Source of the DNA: Acidobacteriota bacterium
Lineage (GTDB): Bacteria; Acidobacteriota; Vicinamibacteria; Vicinamibacterales; UBA8438
Assembly (NCBI GenBank): GCA_011523485.1
Contig: WTGR01000928.1
Location: 1 to 6,214, forward strand
Direction of reading: 5' to 3'
Length of the DNA stretch: 6,214 nucleotides
The position numbers and the translations under genes are program-made. Under the pieces are notes generated by a model. The model saw nothing but the letters and a program-made list of their open reading frames with translations, did not search any database and was not told the DNA's origin. Positions 1 through 5,937 of the stretch are shown piece after piece (within the stretch, counting starts at the first letter, position 1; each line of letters opens with the position of its first letter).

Positions 1-553
1 CCGGCTCGTCGATGAGCTGGATCCCGGTGCCGCCGTCGACGTGCCACATCCAGAGCTTCGGGTTGCGCCGGTCGCCCCCCGCCAGCGCGCCGGCTCCGAC
101 CGCCGCCACGACGTAGTCGCCGTCCGGCAGCCACTCCGGCGACTCGTAGTTGTTCGCCGGCGCGTTCGTCACCTGCCGAAGCGCCCGGGAGTCGACGTCG
201 ACCAGCCACAGGTTCTCGGAGCCGTCGCGGTCCGAGACGAAGAGCACCTGCGACCCGTCCGGGCTGTAGCGCGGCTGGCTGTCGTAGGCCATCCCCTCGG
301 TGAGCGGCGTCGCGTCGCCGCCCGCGAACGGAATCGTGTAGAGGTCGCCCAGCAGGTCGAAGACTATGGTCCCGCCGTCCGGACTGACGTCCACCGAGAT
401 CCACGTCCCCTCGTCCGTGTCGAGCGACAGCGTGCGCGCCGGCTCCAGCGGAAGGTCCGGCGAGTCGGCGGCGTCGTCGGTTTCCTGGGCGGTCGGGCCG
501 GCCAGGGCGAACGACAGGATTGCGGCCGCGATCGGGAACGGTGTCGCACGCAT
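1..553 (-). CDS. Secreted PD40/WD40-like beta-propeller protein, probably amidohydrolase fusion (N-terminal part)
   Basis: The first 184 codons are present; the gene continues past the left edge. It starts at ATG 551-553, preceded by AGGA with a 9-base gap. Residues 1-22 form a signal peptide (hydrophobic AAAILSFALAG, probable cleavage after GPTA), so the product is exported. Three propeller blades follow with the PD40 signature: VDVSPDGGTIVF (about 54-65), PRYSPDGSQVLFVSDRDG (94-111) and a weaker SPEWLPDGDYVV (138-149). The stretch DEGTWISVDVSPDG followed by DLLGDLYTIP is what I recall from long (about 1000-residue) exported proteins with an N-terminal TolB-like propeller and a C-terminal amidohydrolase domain. 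The catalytic part lies outside the window, so the enzyme call is inferred; a TolB-like or tricorn-like propeller protein is the alternative. The gene is divergent from the ATPase gene, with a long gap between them. Confidence 0.85.
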   Translation of the reverse strand, partial: MRATPFPIAAAILSFALAGPTAQETDDAADSPDLPLEPARTLSLDTDEGTWISVDVSPDGGTIVFDLLGDLYTIPFAGGDATPLTEGMAYDSQPRYSPDGSQVLFVSDRDGSENLWLVDVDSRALRQVTNAPANNYESPEWLPDGDYVVAAVGAGALAGGDRRNPKLWMWHVDGGTGIQLIDEP

Positions 554-1047
554 CGGTATGGTTCCTCGCCCGGTTTCCGCGCGGGCCGTGGGACCGGTCT
601 TCCCGCGCGTCAACACTGAAGACCGGCGAGTGGGTGTCGAGCGATGTTCTGAACCTTGATGATGCGCTGAAGAAGCCGGCGGCGGCAATCGCAAGTGCGC
701 CGGGCGTCGGACCAGCCACGCGTGAGCAGGCCGCGGGGAGGTCTTCCCGGTACCGTGTCGCAACCCGATCCACCGCGACCGAGCCGCCTCGGGTCCGGGC
801 ACGCCGATGGCCACGCGGTGCGGATCTCGTCGACTCGCGGCGGCCGCTGCCGGCACCCGTGCGGCCCGCTCGCGCCGCAGACGACCTGTCTCGTCGCTGG
901 TAAAATAAACGACTACCGATGCATCGTGATGCTTTTGAGGCAGTCACTTTTCCACCCGGTTTGGTCGGGTTCTCCAGGCTCGGTGCGGTCTCCGCGACAC
1001 CAGAATAGTCGACGGCGGAGCGCCCGCTGGTCAGTCTGAACGATGCC
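554..1047. other. Long divergent intergenic region, no gene seen
   Basis: About 490 bases separate the divergent propeller and ATPase genes. Open frames crossing it are arginine- and proline-rich, lack convincing ribosome-binding sites and resemble no family I know. I see no tRNA, no rRNA and no strong terminator. An AT-rich patch at 900-912 stands out from the GC-rich background; TAAAAT at 901-906 matches five of six bases of a sigma-70 -10 box and could serve the ATPase gene, but the hexamer 17 bases upstream (CAGACG) is a poor -35. On the minus strand, TTGACG at 608-613 could be a -35 for the propeller gene, without a good -10. The clearest structure is the inverted repeat at 594-626. Confidence 0.5.
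594..626. repeat. Perfect 9-bp inverted repeat upstream of the propeller gene
   Basis: CCGGTCTTC at 594-602 and GAAGACCGG at 618-626 are exact reverse complements, separated by 15 bases. The element lies 41-73 bases upstream of the propeller protein's start codon, and the spacer holds TTGACG on the minus strand, a possible -35 hexamer. Arms spaced this way could be an operator for a dimeric regulator or a leader hairpin. No regulator gene is next to it, so the role is a guess. Confidence 0.45.
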
Positions 1048-2469
1048 ATGTTGAATCACCTCTCCGTCACGAACTTCAAGGCTTGGCGTGAACTGAACAT
1101 GCCGTTGGGCAAGATCACCGGCCTGTTCGGAACGAACAGCTCCGGCAAGAGCAGCATCATCCAATTCCTGCTCATGCTCAAGCAGACGAAGAACACGACG
1201 GATCGTCGTCTCGTTTTGGACTTCGGCGGCCCCGATGAGTTCGTCAACCTGGGCAACTTCAGGGATGTCGTTCATCAGGGTGACGAGACCGCGCAAATCG
1301 AATGGAAGCTGGAGTGGACGCTCTGGGATCCCCTGAAGATCCAGGATCCGGCGGGGCGGCGCCGGGCCGTGCTGTATGAAGACAAGCAGCTCGGGATGCG
1401 AGCTAGAGTCGGTCTGGATGGGGAACTCGCGGCGAAGTTGCTGGAGTACCGCTTCGGTGACGCGGTCTTCGCGCTCAGGCAACGCGACGGCCGGCGCACC
1501 GAGTTCGACCTCGATTCCAATGACTACGAGTTCACTCGCAACCGGGGACGAGGTTGGGCGTTGCCGGGTCCCGTCAAGACGCACCTCTTCCCCGATCAGG
1601 TGCGTACCTACTACCAGAACGCGGATTTCCTGAGCGAGTTCGCGTCCAGGTACGAGGTTCTGATGGACAACGTCTTCTATCTCGGTCCGCTCCGGGAATA
1701 CCCGCAGCGGGAGTACCGGTGGGCCGGATCCAGCCCCACGGACGTCGGTCCGCGCGGAGAGCGCACGGTCGACGCCATCCTCTCCGCCACGGGGCGCGGC
1801 GAACGACGAAACATGGCGCCGGGCCGGAAGTTGATGGACTTCCAGGAGATGATCGCGTACTGGTTGCGCGAGCTGGATTTGATCGATTCGTTTTCGATCG
1901 CCGAGATTGCGCCGGGGTCCAATCTGTATCAGGCCCGGGTGCGAAGGGACCGATTCAGTCCGGAGCGGATGCTGACGGACGTCGGCTTCGGCGTTTCCCA
2001 GATTCTCCCCGTGCTGGCGCTTCTCTACTACGTCCCCGAGCACTCGATCGTCCTGATGGAGCAGCCGGAGCTTCACCTGCATCCTTCCGTCCAGAGCGGG
2101 TTGGCCGACGTGATGCTTGCGGTTGCCCGCCGCCGCGACGTCCAGATCATCGTCGAGAGTCACAGCGAACACATGCTCAGACGCTTCCAACGCCGCGTGG
2201 CCGAAGGACGAGAGGCGTCGGCGTCGGATCTGAAGCTGTACTTCGTCGAGAGCAGGTCCGGCAGGGCGTTGTGCGAGGATCTCCAACTGAACGAATGGGG
2301 TGAGATCGAGAACTGGCCGGCGGACTTCTTCGGTGACGAGATGGGCGAGATCGCCGCCATAGAAGGAGTTGACGACAGAGGTCGGTGTCGAGGTGCGACA
2401 GCTCTGTCCGCAGCACGCGTCGAAGGCTCGATAACGCATTGGCGGCGGCAGCCGGACAAGTGGTGCTGA
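1048..2469 (+). CDS. AAA/ABC-type ATPase with C-terminal DUF3696-like segment (OLD-like, no TOPRIM)
   Basis: A 473-residue cytosolic ATPase of the SMC/ABC/OLD type. The N-terminus (LSVTNFKAWRELNMPLGKIT) is the usual first strand, followed by Walker A GTNSSGKS at 28-35. A long middle region (about 50-300) is interrupted by lid or coiled elements. An ABC-signature-like GFGVSQ is at 313-318, Walker B IVLMEQPELHLHP at 334-346, and the switch-histidine segment IIVESHSEH at 367-375. Residues 412-439 (LNEWGEIENWPADFFGDEMGE) resemble DUF3696, a short segment ending many such ATPases. No TOPRIM or HNH nuclease is present, so any effector must be another protein. The last 34 residues (440-473) look unlike a normal end and may come from a frameshift. 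ATG 1048 begins exactly at the family N-terminus, though no clear ribosome-binding site precedes it. It is the first gene of an overlapping pair with an RNA ligase. Five 60-base lines I counted average about 58% GC, below most flanking lines. Relatives often sit in defence islands; the exact role is unknown. Confidence 0.9.
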   Translation: MLNHLSVTNFKAWRELNMPLGKITGLFGTNSSGKSSIIQFLLMLKQTKNTTDRRLVLDFGGPDEFVNLGNFRDVVHQGDETAQIEWKLEWTLWDPLKIQDPAGRRRAVLYEDKQLGMRARVGLDGELAAKLLEYRFGDAVFALRQRDGRRTEFDLDSNDYEFTRNRGRGWALPGPVKTHLFPDQVRTYYQNADFLSEFASRYEVLMDNVFYLGPLREYPQREYRWAGSSPTDVGPRGERTVDAILSATGRGERRNMAPGRKLMDFQEMIAYWLRELDLIDSFSIAEIAPGSNLYQARVRRDRFSPERMLTDVGFGVSQILPVLALLYYVPEHSIVLMEQPELHLHPSVQSGLADVMLAVARRRDVQIIVESHSEHMLRRFQRRVAEGREASASDLKLYFVESRSGRALCEDLQLNEWGEIENWPADFFGDEMGEIAAIEGVDDRGRCRGATALSAARVEGSITHWRRQPDKWC

Positions 2470-3158
2470 AGTATCCCCGCACGGCGTGCTGGCCGGATTC
2501 GCCGTCGGTACCACGAGACGATGCGGTTCTGACCGAGGTCGGGCAGTTCGTCGGCTCGCCGGTCGTCGTCACCGAGAAGCTCGACGGCTCCAATACGCTC
2601 CTCCACCGCGGCGAGGTCTATGGGCGCAGCGTGGCCGCGCCGTCGACCGCCAAGTGGTTGGCGATGGTCAAGAAGCACCACGCCTGGAAGGTCCGGGAAC
2701 CCGACGTCCTCCTCTATGGGGAGGACATCTACGGCGTCCACAGCATCGGGTACGACCCGGTGCCCGAGGACGCGACGTTCTACGCTTTTGCGCTGAGGCG
2801 TCTCGACGGCTCGTTTGCGCCGTTTCTGACGACGGCGAGCTACGCCCGGGAACGCGGCATCCCGATCGTCCCGGTGTTGTTCGAGGGCGTTTTCGATTCT
2901 GTCGATCGGATTCGCCGCTTCATGCGGGACGCCCACGCCCAACCATCCGCCCTTGGCGGCGAACGCGAGGGGGTCGTCATGCGCCTGGCGGGCGGTTTCG
3001 GTGCCGAGGAGTTTCGGCGGAGCGTCTGCAAGAGCGTGCGTGCGAACCACGTGCAGACCGACGAGCACTGGACCCGAAACTGGAAGCCGTGCCGGATCCG
3101 GCGCGGTGCGGCCGTGCCTCGGGAGTCATCGAGCCGCCTCCATGACTCGGCTTCGTAG
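2460..3158 (+). CDS. ATP-dependent RNA ligase (Rnl/PF09414-type nucleotidyltransferase)
   Basis: Predicted to join RNA 5'-phosphate and 3'-OH ends through a lysyl-AMP intermediate. Numbered from GTG 2460 (232 residues), motif I is TEKLDG with nucleotidyl lysine K40. Motif Ia is VYGRS (53-57), the motif III region is LLYGEDIYGVHSI (84-96) with FYAF at 107-110, motif IV is EGVVMR (170-175) and motif V is around KSVR (191-194). The family-typical ending NHVQTDEHWTRNWK follows (196-209). All catalytic motifs are intact and the length suits a compact ligase without a fused kinase. Start choice is uncertain: GTG 2460 or 2463 gives the expected VLKYPRT opening, TTG 2439 or GTG 2385 would add residues that look non-homologous, and none has a strong ribosome-binding site. 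From 2460 the gene overlaps the ATPase by 10 bases, implying coupled translation. The final 20 or so residues look like a non-conserved extension. DNA ligase is unlikely, as there is no OB-fold domain. Confidence 0.88.
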   Translation: MVLKYPRTACWPDSPSVPRDDAVLTEVGQFVGSPVVVTEKLDGSNTLLHRGEVYGRSVAAPSTAKWLAMVKKHHAWKVREPDVLLYGEDIYGVHSIGYDPVPEDATFYAFALRRLDGSFAPFLTTASYARERGIPIVPVLFEGVFDSVDRIRRFMRDAHAQPSALGGEREGVVMRLAGGFGAEEFRRSVCKSVRANHVQTDEHWTRNWKPCRIRRGAAVPRESSSRLHDSAS

Positions 3159-3166
3159 ATCGGGTC

Positions 3167-3249
3167 GCAGCTCCCCGTGAACCCTCCTGGAGAGGTCTGG
3201 TCGGGGGAGAGCAGCTCCGCGTGAACCTTCCTGGAGAGGCCTGGTTGGG
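3167..3249. repeat. Two imperfect 39-bp direct repeats, 44-bp period
   Basis: Bases 3167-3205 and 3211-3249 match at 35 of 39 positions, both starting GCAGCTCC and containing CCTGGAGAGG; the copies are 5 bases apart. They sit 9 bases after the RNA ligase stop and before the Sel1 gene. Each contains a CTCC/TCC-T-GGA near-palindrome whose loop is too short for a good hairpin. Two copies are too few for a CRISPR call. They could be a duplicated regulatory site, a small local duplication, or a scar at the end of the ATPase-ligase insertion. Confidence 0.8.
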
Positions 3250-3280
3250 CGGAAAGGGGCGCCGGGGCGGCCGTTTCCGG

Positions 3281-3286
3281 GTAGGA
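3281..3286 (+). promoter_or_regulatory. Possible -10 box for the Sel1-repeat gene
   Basis: TAGGAT matches four of six bases of the sigma-70 -10 consensus and would give a leader of about 40 bases before the ATG at 3334. No recognisable -35 lies 16-18 bases upstream, so this is weak. Confidence 0.2.
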
Positions 3287-3322
3287 TGGGCGGGTTCGCG
3301 TGGATGTGCGGCGTGGTTCTCC

Positions 3323-3327
3323 GAGGA
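3323..3327 (+). promoter_or_regulatory. Ribosome-binding site that decides the Sel1 gene start
   Basis: GAGGA lies 6 bases before ATG 3334. The upstream in-frame ATG at 3286 has no such site at a proper distance and would put 16 residues ahead of the signal peptide, so 3334 is the better start. Confidence 0.65.
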
Positions 3328-3333
3328 CGCGGG

Positions 3334-4131
3334 ATGCCCGAGATCCGTCTGCGTGTCATCGCTCTTGTCGCCATCGTTGTGTTCGCGAGTGCCGGGATCG
3401 GGGAGGCGCCTGCTCCGGAGCTCTCGGCCGAGCTGGTCGATCTGCACGCGCAGGCCCGGCAGGGGGAAGCCGAAGCGCAGGTTTCGCTCGGATTCAAGTA
3501 CCGGCGCGGCGAGGGCCTGCTGCAGGACGACGCGGCGGCGGCGCGGTGGTTCCGGGCCGCCGCCGAGCAGGGCCACGCGGAGGCGCAGTTCAACCTCGGC
3601 TTCCACTACCGCGAAGGGCGCGGCGTGCCGCAGGACGATGCGCTCGCCATCCGCTGGTATCGGCGGGCGGCGGAACAGGGGGACGCCGACGCCCAGAACA
3701 ACCTGGGCGGCATGTACGCCCGCGGCGACGGCGTCGAACCGAACGGCGCCGAGGCGGTGCGGTGGTGGACGCTCGCGGCCTGGCAGAGACATCCGCGGGC
3801 GCAATACAACCTCGGTTTCATGTACGGCGACGGCCTCGACGTCCCCCAGGGGCCCGCGGGCGCCTCGCAGGCGGACGGACGTGCCGCTGTGAACGGCTCG
3901 CCGACCGCAGGGGACCGCCCCGGGCTCGAACGCGGCGACGGTCGGACCGTTCCCCAGGATTACGTGAGCGCCTACATGTGGCTGACCCTGGCGTCGCGCC
4001 ACGGCCCCGGCGCGGTGCGGGACGGCGCGATGCGGGGGCGGGCCCGGGCCGAGCAGAAGATGTCCGCGGCCGAGCTCGCCGAAGCCCGGCGCCGGGCGCG
4101 AGAGTGGGGCCCGGCGCGCGCGGACCGGTGA
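3334..4131 (+). CDS. Exported Sel1-like (TPR-type) repeat protein
   Basis: 265 residues. Residues 1-25 (PEIRLRVIALVAIVVFASAGIGEA) form a signal peptide, so the protein acts in the periplasm or outside. Sel1 repeats of 36 residues follow: 45-80, 81-116 and 117-152 are canonical, with the pattern AQ..LG..Y..G.GV.QD...A..W...AA.QG. Units four (153-188) and five (189-224) are partly eroded: AQYNLGFMYGDG starts unit four normally and DYVSAYMWLTLASRHG ends unit five normally, while the stretch between has lost its helix residues. Conserved tryptophans at 72, 108, 144 and 216 keep exact multiples of 36. A charged helical tail (about 232-265) ends the protein. Sel1 proteins are adaptors for protein-protein contacts; no partner can be named from the context. 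The gene is convergent with the permease. It is much richer in GC (78% in one counted line) than the preceding pair, suggesting a different history. Confidence 0.9.
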   Translation: MPEIRLRVIALVAIVVFASAGIGEAPAPELSAELVDLHAQARQGEAEAQVSLGFKYRRGEGLLQDDAAAARWFRAAAEQGHAEAQFNLGFHYREGRGVPQDDALAIRWYRRAAEQGDADAQNNLGGMYARGDGVEPNGAEAVRWWTLAAWQRHPRAQYNLGFMYGDGLDVPQGPAGASQADGRAAVNGSPTAGDRPGLERGDGRTVPQDYVSAYMWLTLASRHGPGAVRDGAMRGRARAEQKMSAAELAEARRRAREWGPARADR

Positions 4132-4162
4132 CCGCTGCGCGGCAGGCATTCCCCGTAGGACA

Positions 4163-4180
4163 GCGATCGCGGGAGATCGC
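4163..4180. repeat. 6-bp inverted repeat between convergent genes
   Basis: GCGATC (4163-4168) and GATCGC (4175-4180) pair perfectly around a 6-base loop. It lies 31 bases after the Sel1 stop. The stem is short and no T-run follows, so it is at best a weak transcript-end hairpin. Confidence 0.25.
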
Positions 4181-4222
4181 CAGGCGACGACTGGACCAGA
4201 ACGGCTGGCGGTTGCGACGCTT

Positions 4223-4239
4223 CTGGCGCCGAGCGCCGG
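4223..4239. terminator. Possible bidirectional hairpin between convergent genes
   Basis: CTGGCGC and GCGCCGG pair over seven positions (one T-G wobble) around a CGA triloop. The position suits transcript ends of both the Sel1 gene and the permease. No T-tract follows on either strand, so it is not a classical intrinsic terminator. Confidence 0.3.
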
Positions 4240-4277
4240 GGACCCGCGGTGGGCGCGCAGGCGATGGCGGACCGGGT

Positions 4278-4433
4278 TCACCGCAAGGTATACGCCCCGA
4301 ACGCCGGCACCAGGATCGTGCTCAGCACGATGATGGCGATCGAGGTCAGGACGGTGGCCACCACGCCCGTTCTGAACATCGTTCCGAGACCGACGGCGCC
4401 CGCGGCGAACGTCGCCGCCGCCGTCGGGGCGGA
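4278..4433 (-). pseudogene. Severed C-terminal end of the SLC13-like permease (in frame after a TAG)
   Basis: Directly after the TAG at 4434-4436 the same frame stays open for 51 codons to TGA at 4278-4280. It encodes SAPTAAATFAAGAVGLG, a conserved-looking loop after the LP motif, then a hydrophobic last transmembrane helix (VVATVLTSIAIIVLSTILVP) and a short tail. This is what the preceding permease lacks, so the two pieces are one gene of 490 residues split by a nonsense codon. It has no start of its own and would be made only by readthrough. Confidence 0.8.
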
Positions 4434-5750
4434 CTAGGGCAGCACCAGGGAATGGGCCGTGCCGGCGATGATCCGGGCGAGAACCGCGGCGTTGTACTCC
4501 AGAGCCTCCGCGATCGGAAAGAACATCGAGGAGACCATCAGCGTCGTCGCCGTGCCGCTGGCCAGTTGCGTCACCACCGTCGAGAGCAGACCAGCCAGCC
4601 ACGGCAACGCCGTCGCCGCGACGTTCCCCGTGAACGAGGCCCCGATCCAGTCGGTCACCCCCAGGCGGGTCAATCCGCTCACCAGCGCCAGGCCTCCGAC
4701 AACGAGGAACAGCACGTTCCAGGCGACGCCTTCGTGAAAGTCCTTGCGGTCGAGGGTCGTTTCACCGCGCTTCACGTCCACCGGCAGCAGGAACAGGAGC
4801 ACCATGGCCACGGGGGGCGCGTACCAGATGTCGAGGAAGTCCATCGGCACGAAGGTGGGCAGGAGCCACAGGAACAGCATCACGGCCAGGGCCAACAGGA
4901 CGTTCTTCTCTCCGCGGCTCAGCGGACCCAGTCGCTCGCGTTGCCGGCGAATGTGGGAACGGCGATCGGGAAGGGCCTGCACTTCGGGCGGCAACATCCA
5001 CTTCAGGACCAGGTAGCAGATGGGAACGTGGGCCGCCGCGAGAAAGATCCCGGTCGACGTCCACTGCGCAAAGCCGATGCTGTAGCTGGTCGTCCGCTCC
5101 AGCATCGCGAGGGTCAGCGGGTTGAACACGCTGCCCCCGGGGGTTGCCAGCCCGCCGCCGGACGCGCCGTACAGAACCGCCAGACTCGCCGCCGCGGCCA
5201 TGCGCGGCGCCCCGGTGGCGGCCGGTCGCGGTCCGCCGGCGTCGAGCGCGGCGACCGCGGACCGCGTCAGCGACAGCGCAATCGGCGTCATCGTCACGAT
5301 GACGACCAGGTCGTTGACCAGCGCGGAGATCAACGTGGACACGATCATGATTGCGAGCAGCAGGCTGCCGCTGGACCGCGCGACACCCGGCACGCTCAGC
5401 ACCATCAGGGAGATCCTTGCCGCCAGACCGTGCTTCCGCAGCGCATGCCCGAACAGCATGACGCCCACCAGGAAGGGGAGGATCGACTGGCCGTACAGGC
5501 CGGCCACGTCCTGGAAGGGCATCACGCGGCCGAGCGGCAGGAGGACGAACGGCAGAAAGGCGGTGACCGCCAACGGAACCGGCGTGGCCGCCCACCACGC
5601 CAGGGTCCAGGCGTAGACGGCGACCGCGAAGTGCGCCTCGGGTCCGAGGCCGGACAGGGGCGCGGCGCGGACGGCCGCGAACGCCGCCGGCCCGGCCAGC
5701 ACCCGCAACGCGAACACCCGTTGACCGGTCAGCGCTTCACTTGCCCGCAC
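4434..5750 (-). CDS. SLC13/DASS-like anion permease, truncated by an in-frame amber codon
   Basis: An inner-membrane ion-transporter-superfamily permease of 438 residues up to the TAG; the full reading would be 490, a normal size for the family. From the GTG start at 5748-5750 there are about ten hydrophobic segments. Characteristic pieces are WWAATPVPLAVTAFLPFVLLP (52-72), ISALVNDLVVIVTMTPIAL (141-159), GGLATPGGSVFNPLTLAML (199-217) and TQLASGTATTLMVSSMF (394-410). The second and fourth fall where DASS proteins carry the two SNT sodium/substrate motifs; here they read VND and SGT, so sodium-coupled dicarboxylate uptake is not assured and the substrate is unknown. The start is supported by GGAGA (minus strand, 5757-5761) 6 bases upstream; the frame is open further upstream but that part is polar and unlike the family. 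TAG replaces the residue right after LVLP, removing the last loop and helix. The protein is probably non-functional unless the codon is read through or is a sequence error. Confidence 0.82.
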   Translation of the reverse strand: MRASEALTGQRVFALRVLAGPAAFAAVRAAPLSGLGPEAHFAVAVYAWTLAWWAATPVPLAVTAFLPFVLLPLGRVMPFQDVAGLYGQSILPFLVGVMLFGHALRKHGLAARISLMVLSVPGVARSSGSLLLAIMIVSTLISALVNDLVVIVTMTPIALSLTRSAVAALDAGGPRPAATGAPRMAAAASLAVLYGASGGGLATPGGSVFNPLTLAMLERTTSYSIGFAQWTSTGIFLAAAHVPICYLVLKWMLPPEVQALPDRRSHIRRQRERLGPLSRGEKNVLLALAVMLFLWLLPTFVPMDFLDIWYAPPVAMVLLFLLPVDVKRGETTLDRKDFHEGVAWNVLFLVVGGLALVSGLTRLGVTDWIGASFTGNVAATALPWLAGLLSTVVTQLASGTATTLMVSSMFFPIAEALEYNAAVLARIIAGTAHSLVLP

Positions 5751-5937
5751 GGCTGGTCTCCGGGGCGTCCACGTGAACCGTGACGATGTCCGTCTCGTGG
5801 AACTGCTGATACTAACCGGTTTCGGCGGGCGCGCCTGATTTTGCCCTTGACGCCGGGTTCCCCGAGCGGCCATTCTCGGCACGGAACGCCCGGTAGGGGC
5901 GGCGACGTCGGTGGACGGCCAGGGAAGGGGAACGGCC
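5751..5937. promoter_or_regulatory. Divergent promoter region between permease and PQQ dehydrogenase
   Basis: These 187 bases lie between two divergent starts and must hold both promoters. For the plus-strand gene, TTGACG at 5847-5852 is a good -35, but the segment 18 bases later (CATTCT, 5871-5876) is a weak -10. On the minus strand TAGTAT, in the AT-richer patch around 5809-5814, could be a -10 for the permease, without a good -35. No operator symmetry is obvious. Confidence 0.3.

Noticed and set aside
41..903. Plus-strand open frames opposite and beside the propeller gene
   Set aside because: Arginine-rich low-complexity translations antisense to the PD40 blades or in the intergenic region, without convincing ribosome-binding sites.
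921..936. GCATC/GATGC mini-hairpin followed by TTTT
   Set aside because: The usable stem is only four base pairs, too weak for a terminator, and no gene on this strand ends just upstream.
2369..2434. Small 21-codon frame (TTG start) between ATPase and ligase
   Set aside because: GGAG abuts the TTG with no spacing, the peptide resembles nothing known, and it lies inside the ATPase tail; kept only as part of the junction observation.
2385..2459. Upstream GTG 2385 start for the RNA ligase
   Set aside because: It adds 25 residues (SRCDSSVRSTRRR and onward) that do not look like the family N-terminus, and its Shine-Dalgarno-like GGAG is about 16 bases away.
913..2514. Long minus-strand open frame of 533 codons opposite the ATPase
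   Set aside because: It lies almost wholly antisense to a gene with clear ATPase motifs, resembles no protein family, and long antisense frames are expected in GC-rich coding DNA.
3167..3249. CRISPR array
   Set aside because: Only two imperfect copies with a 5-base gap; there are no spacers of suitable length and no cas gene.
2977..4602. 541-codon minus-strand open frame
   Set aside because: It crosses the ligase end, the repeats, the Sel1 gene and the permease C-terminus; its sequence is only a shadow of those genes.
4762..5598. 278-codon minus-strand open frame inside the permease
   Set aside because: Same strand but a different frame from the permease; it is arginine-rich, without transmembrane segments or motifs.
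3300..5783. 827-codon plus-strand open frame
   Set aside because: It runs across the Sel1 gene in another frame and antisense through the permease; its composition is dominated by R, G, Q and H with no recognisable domain.
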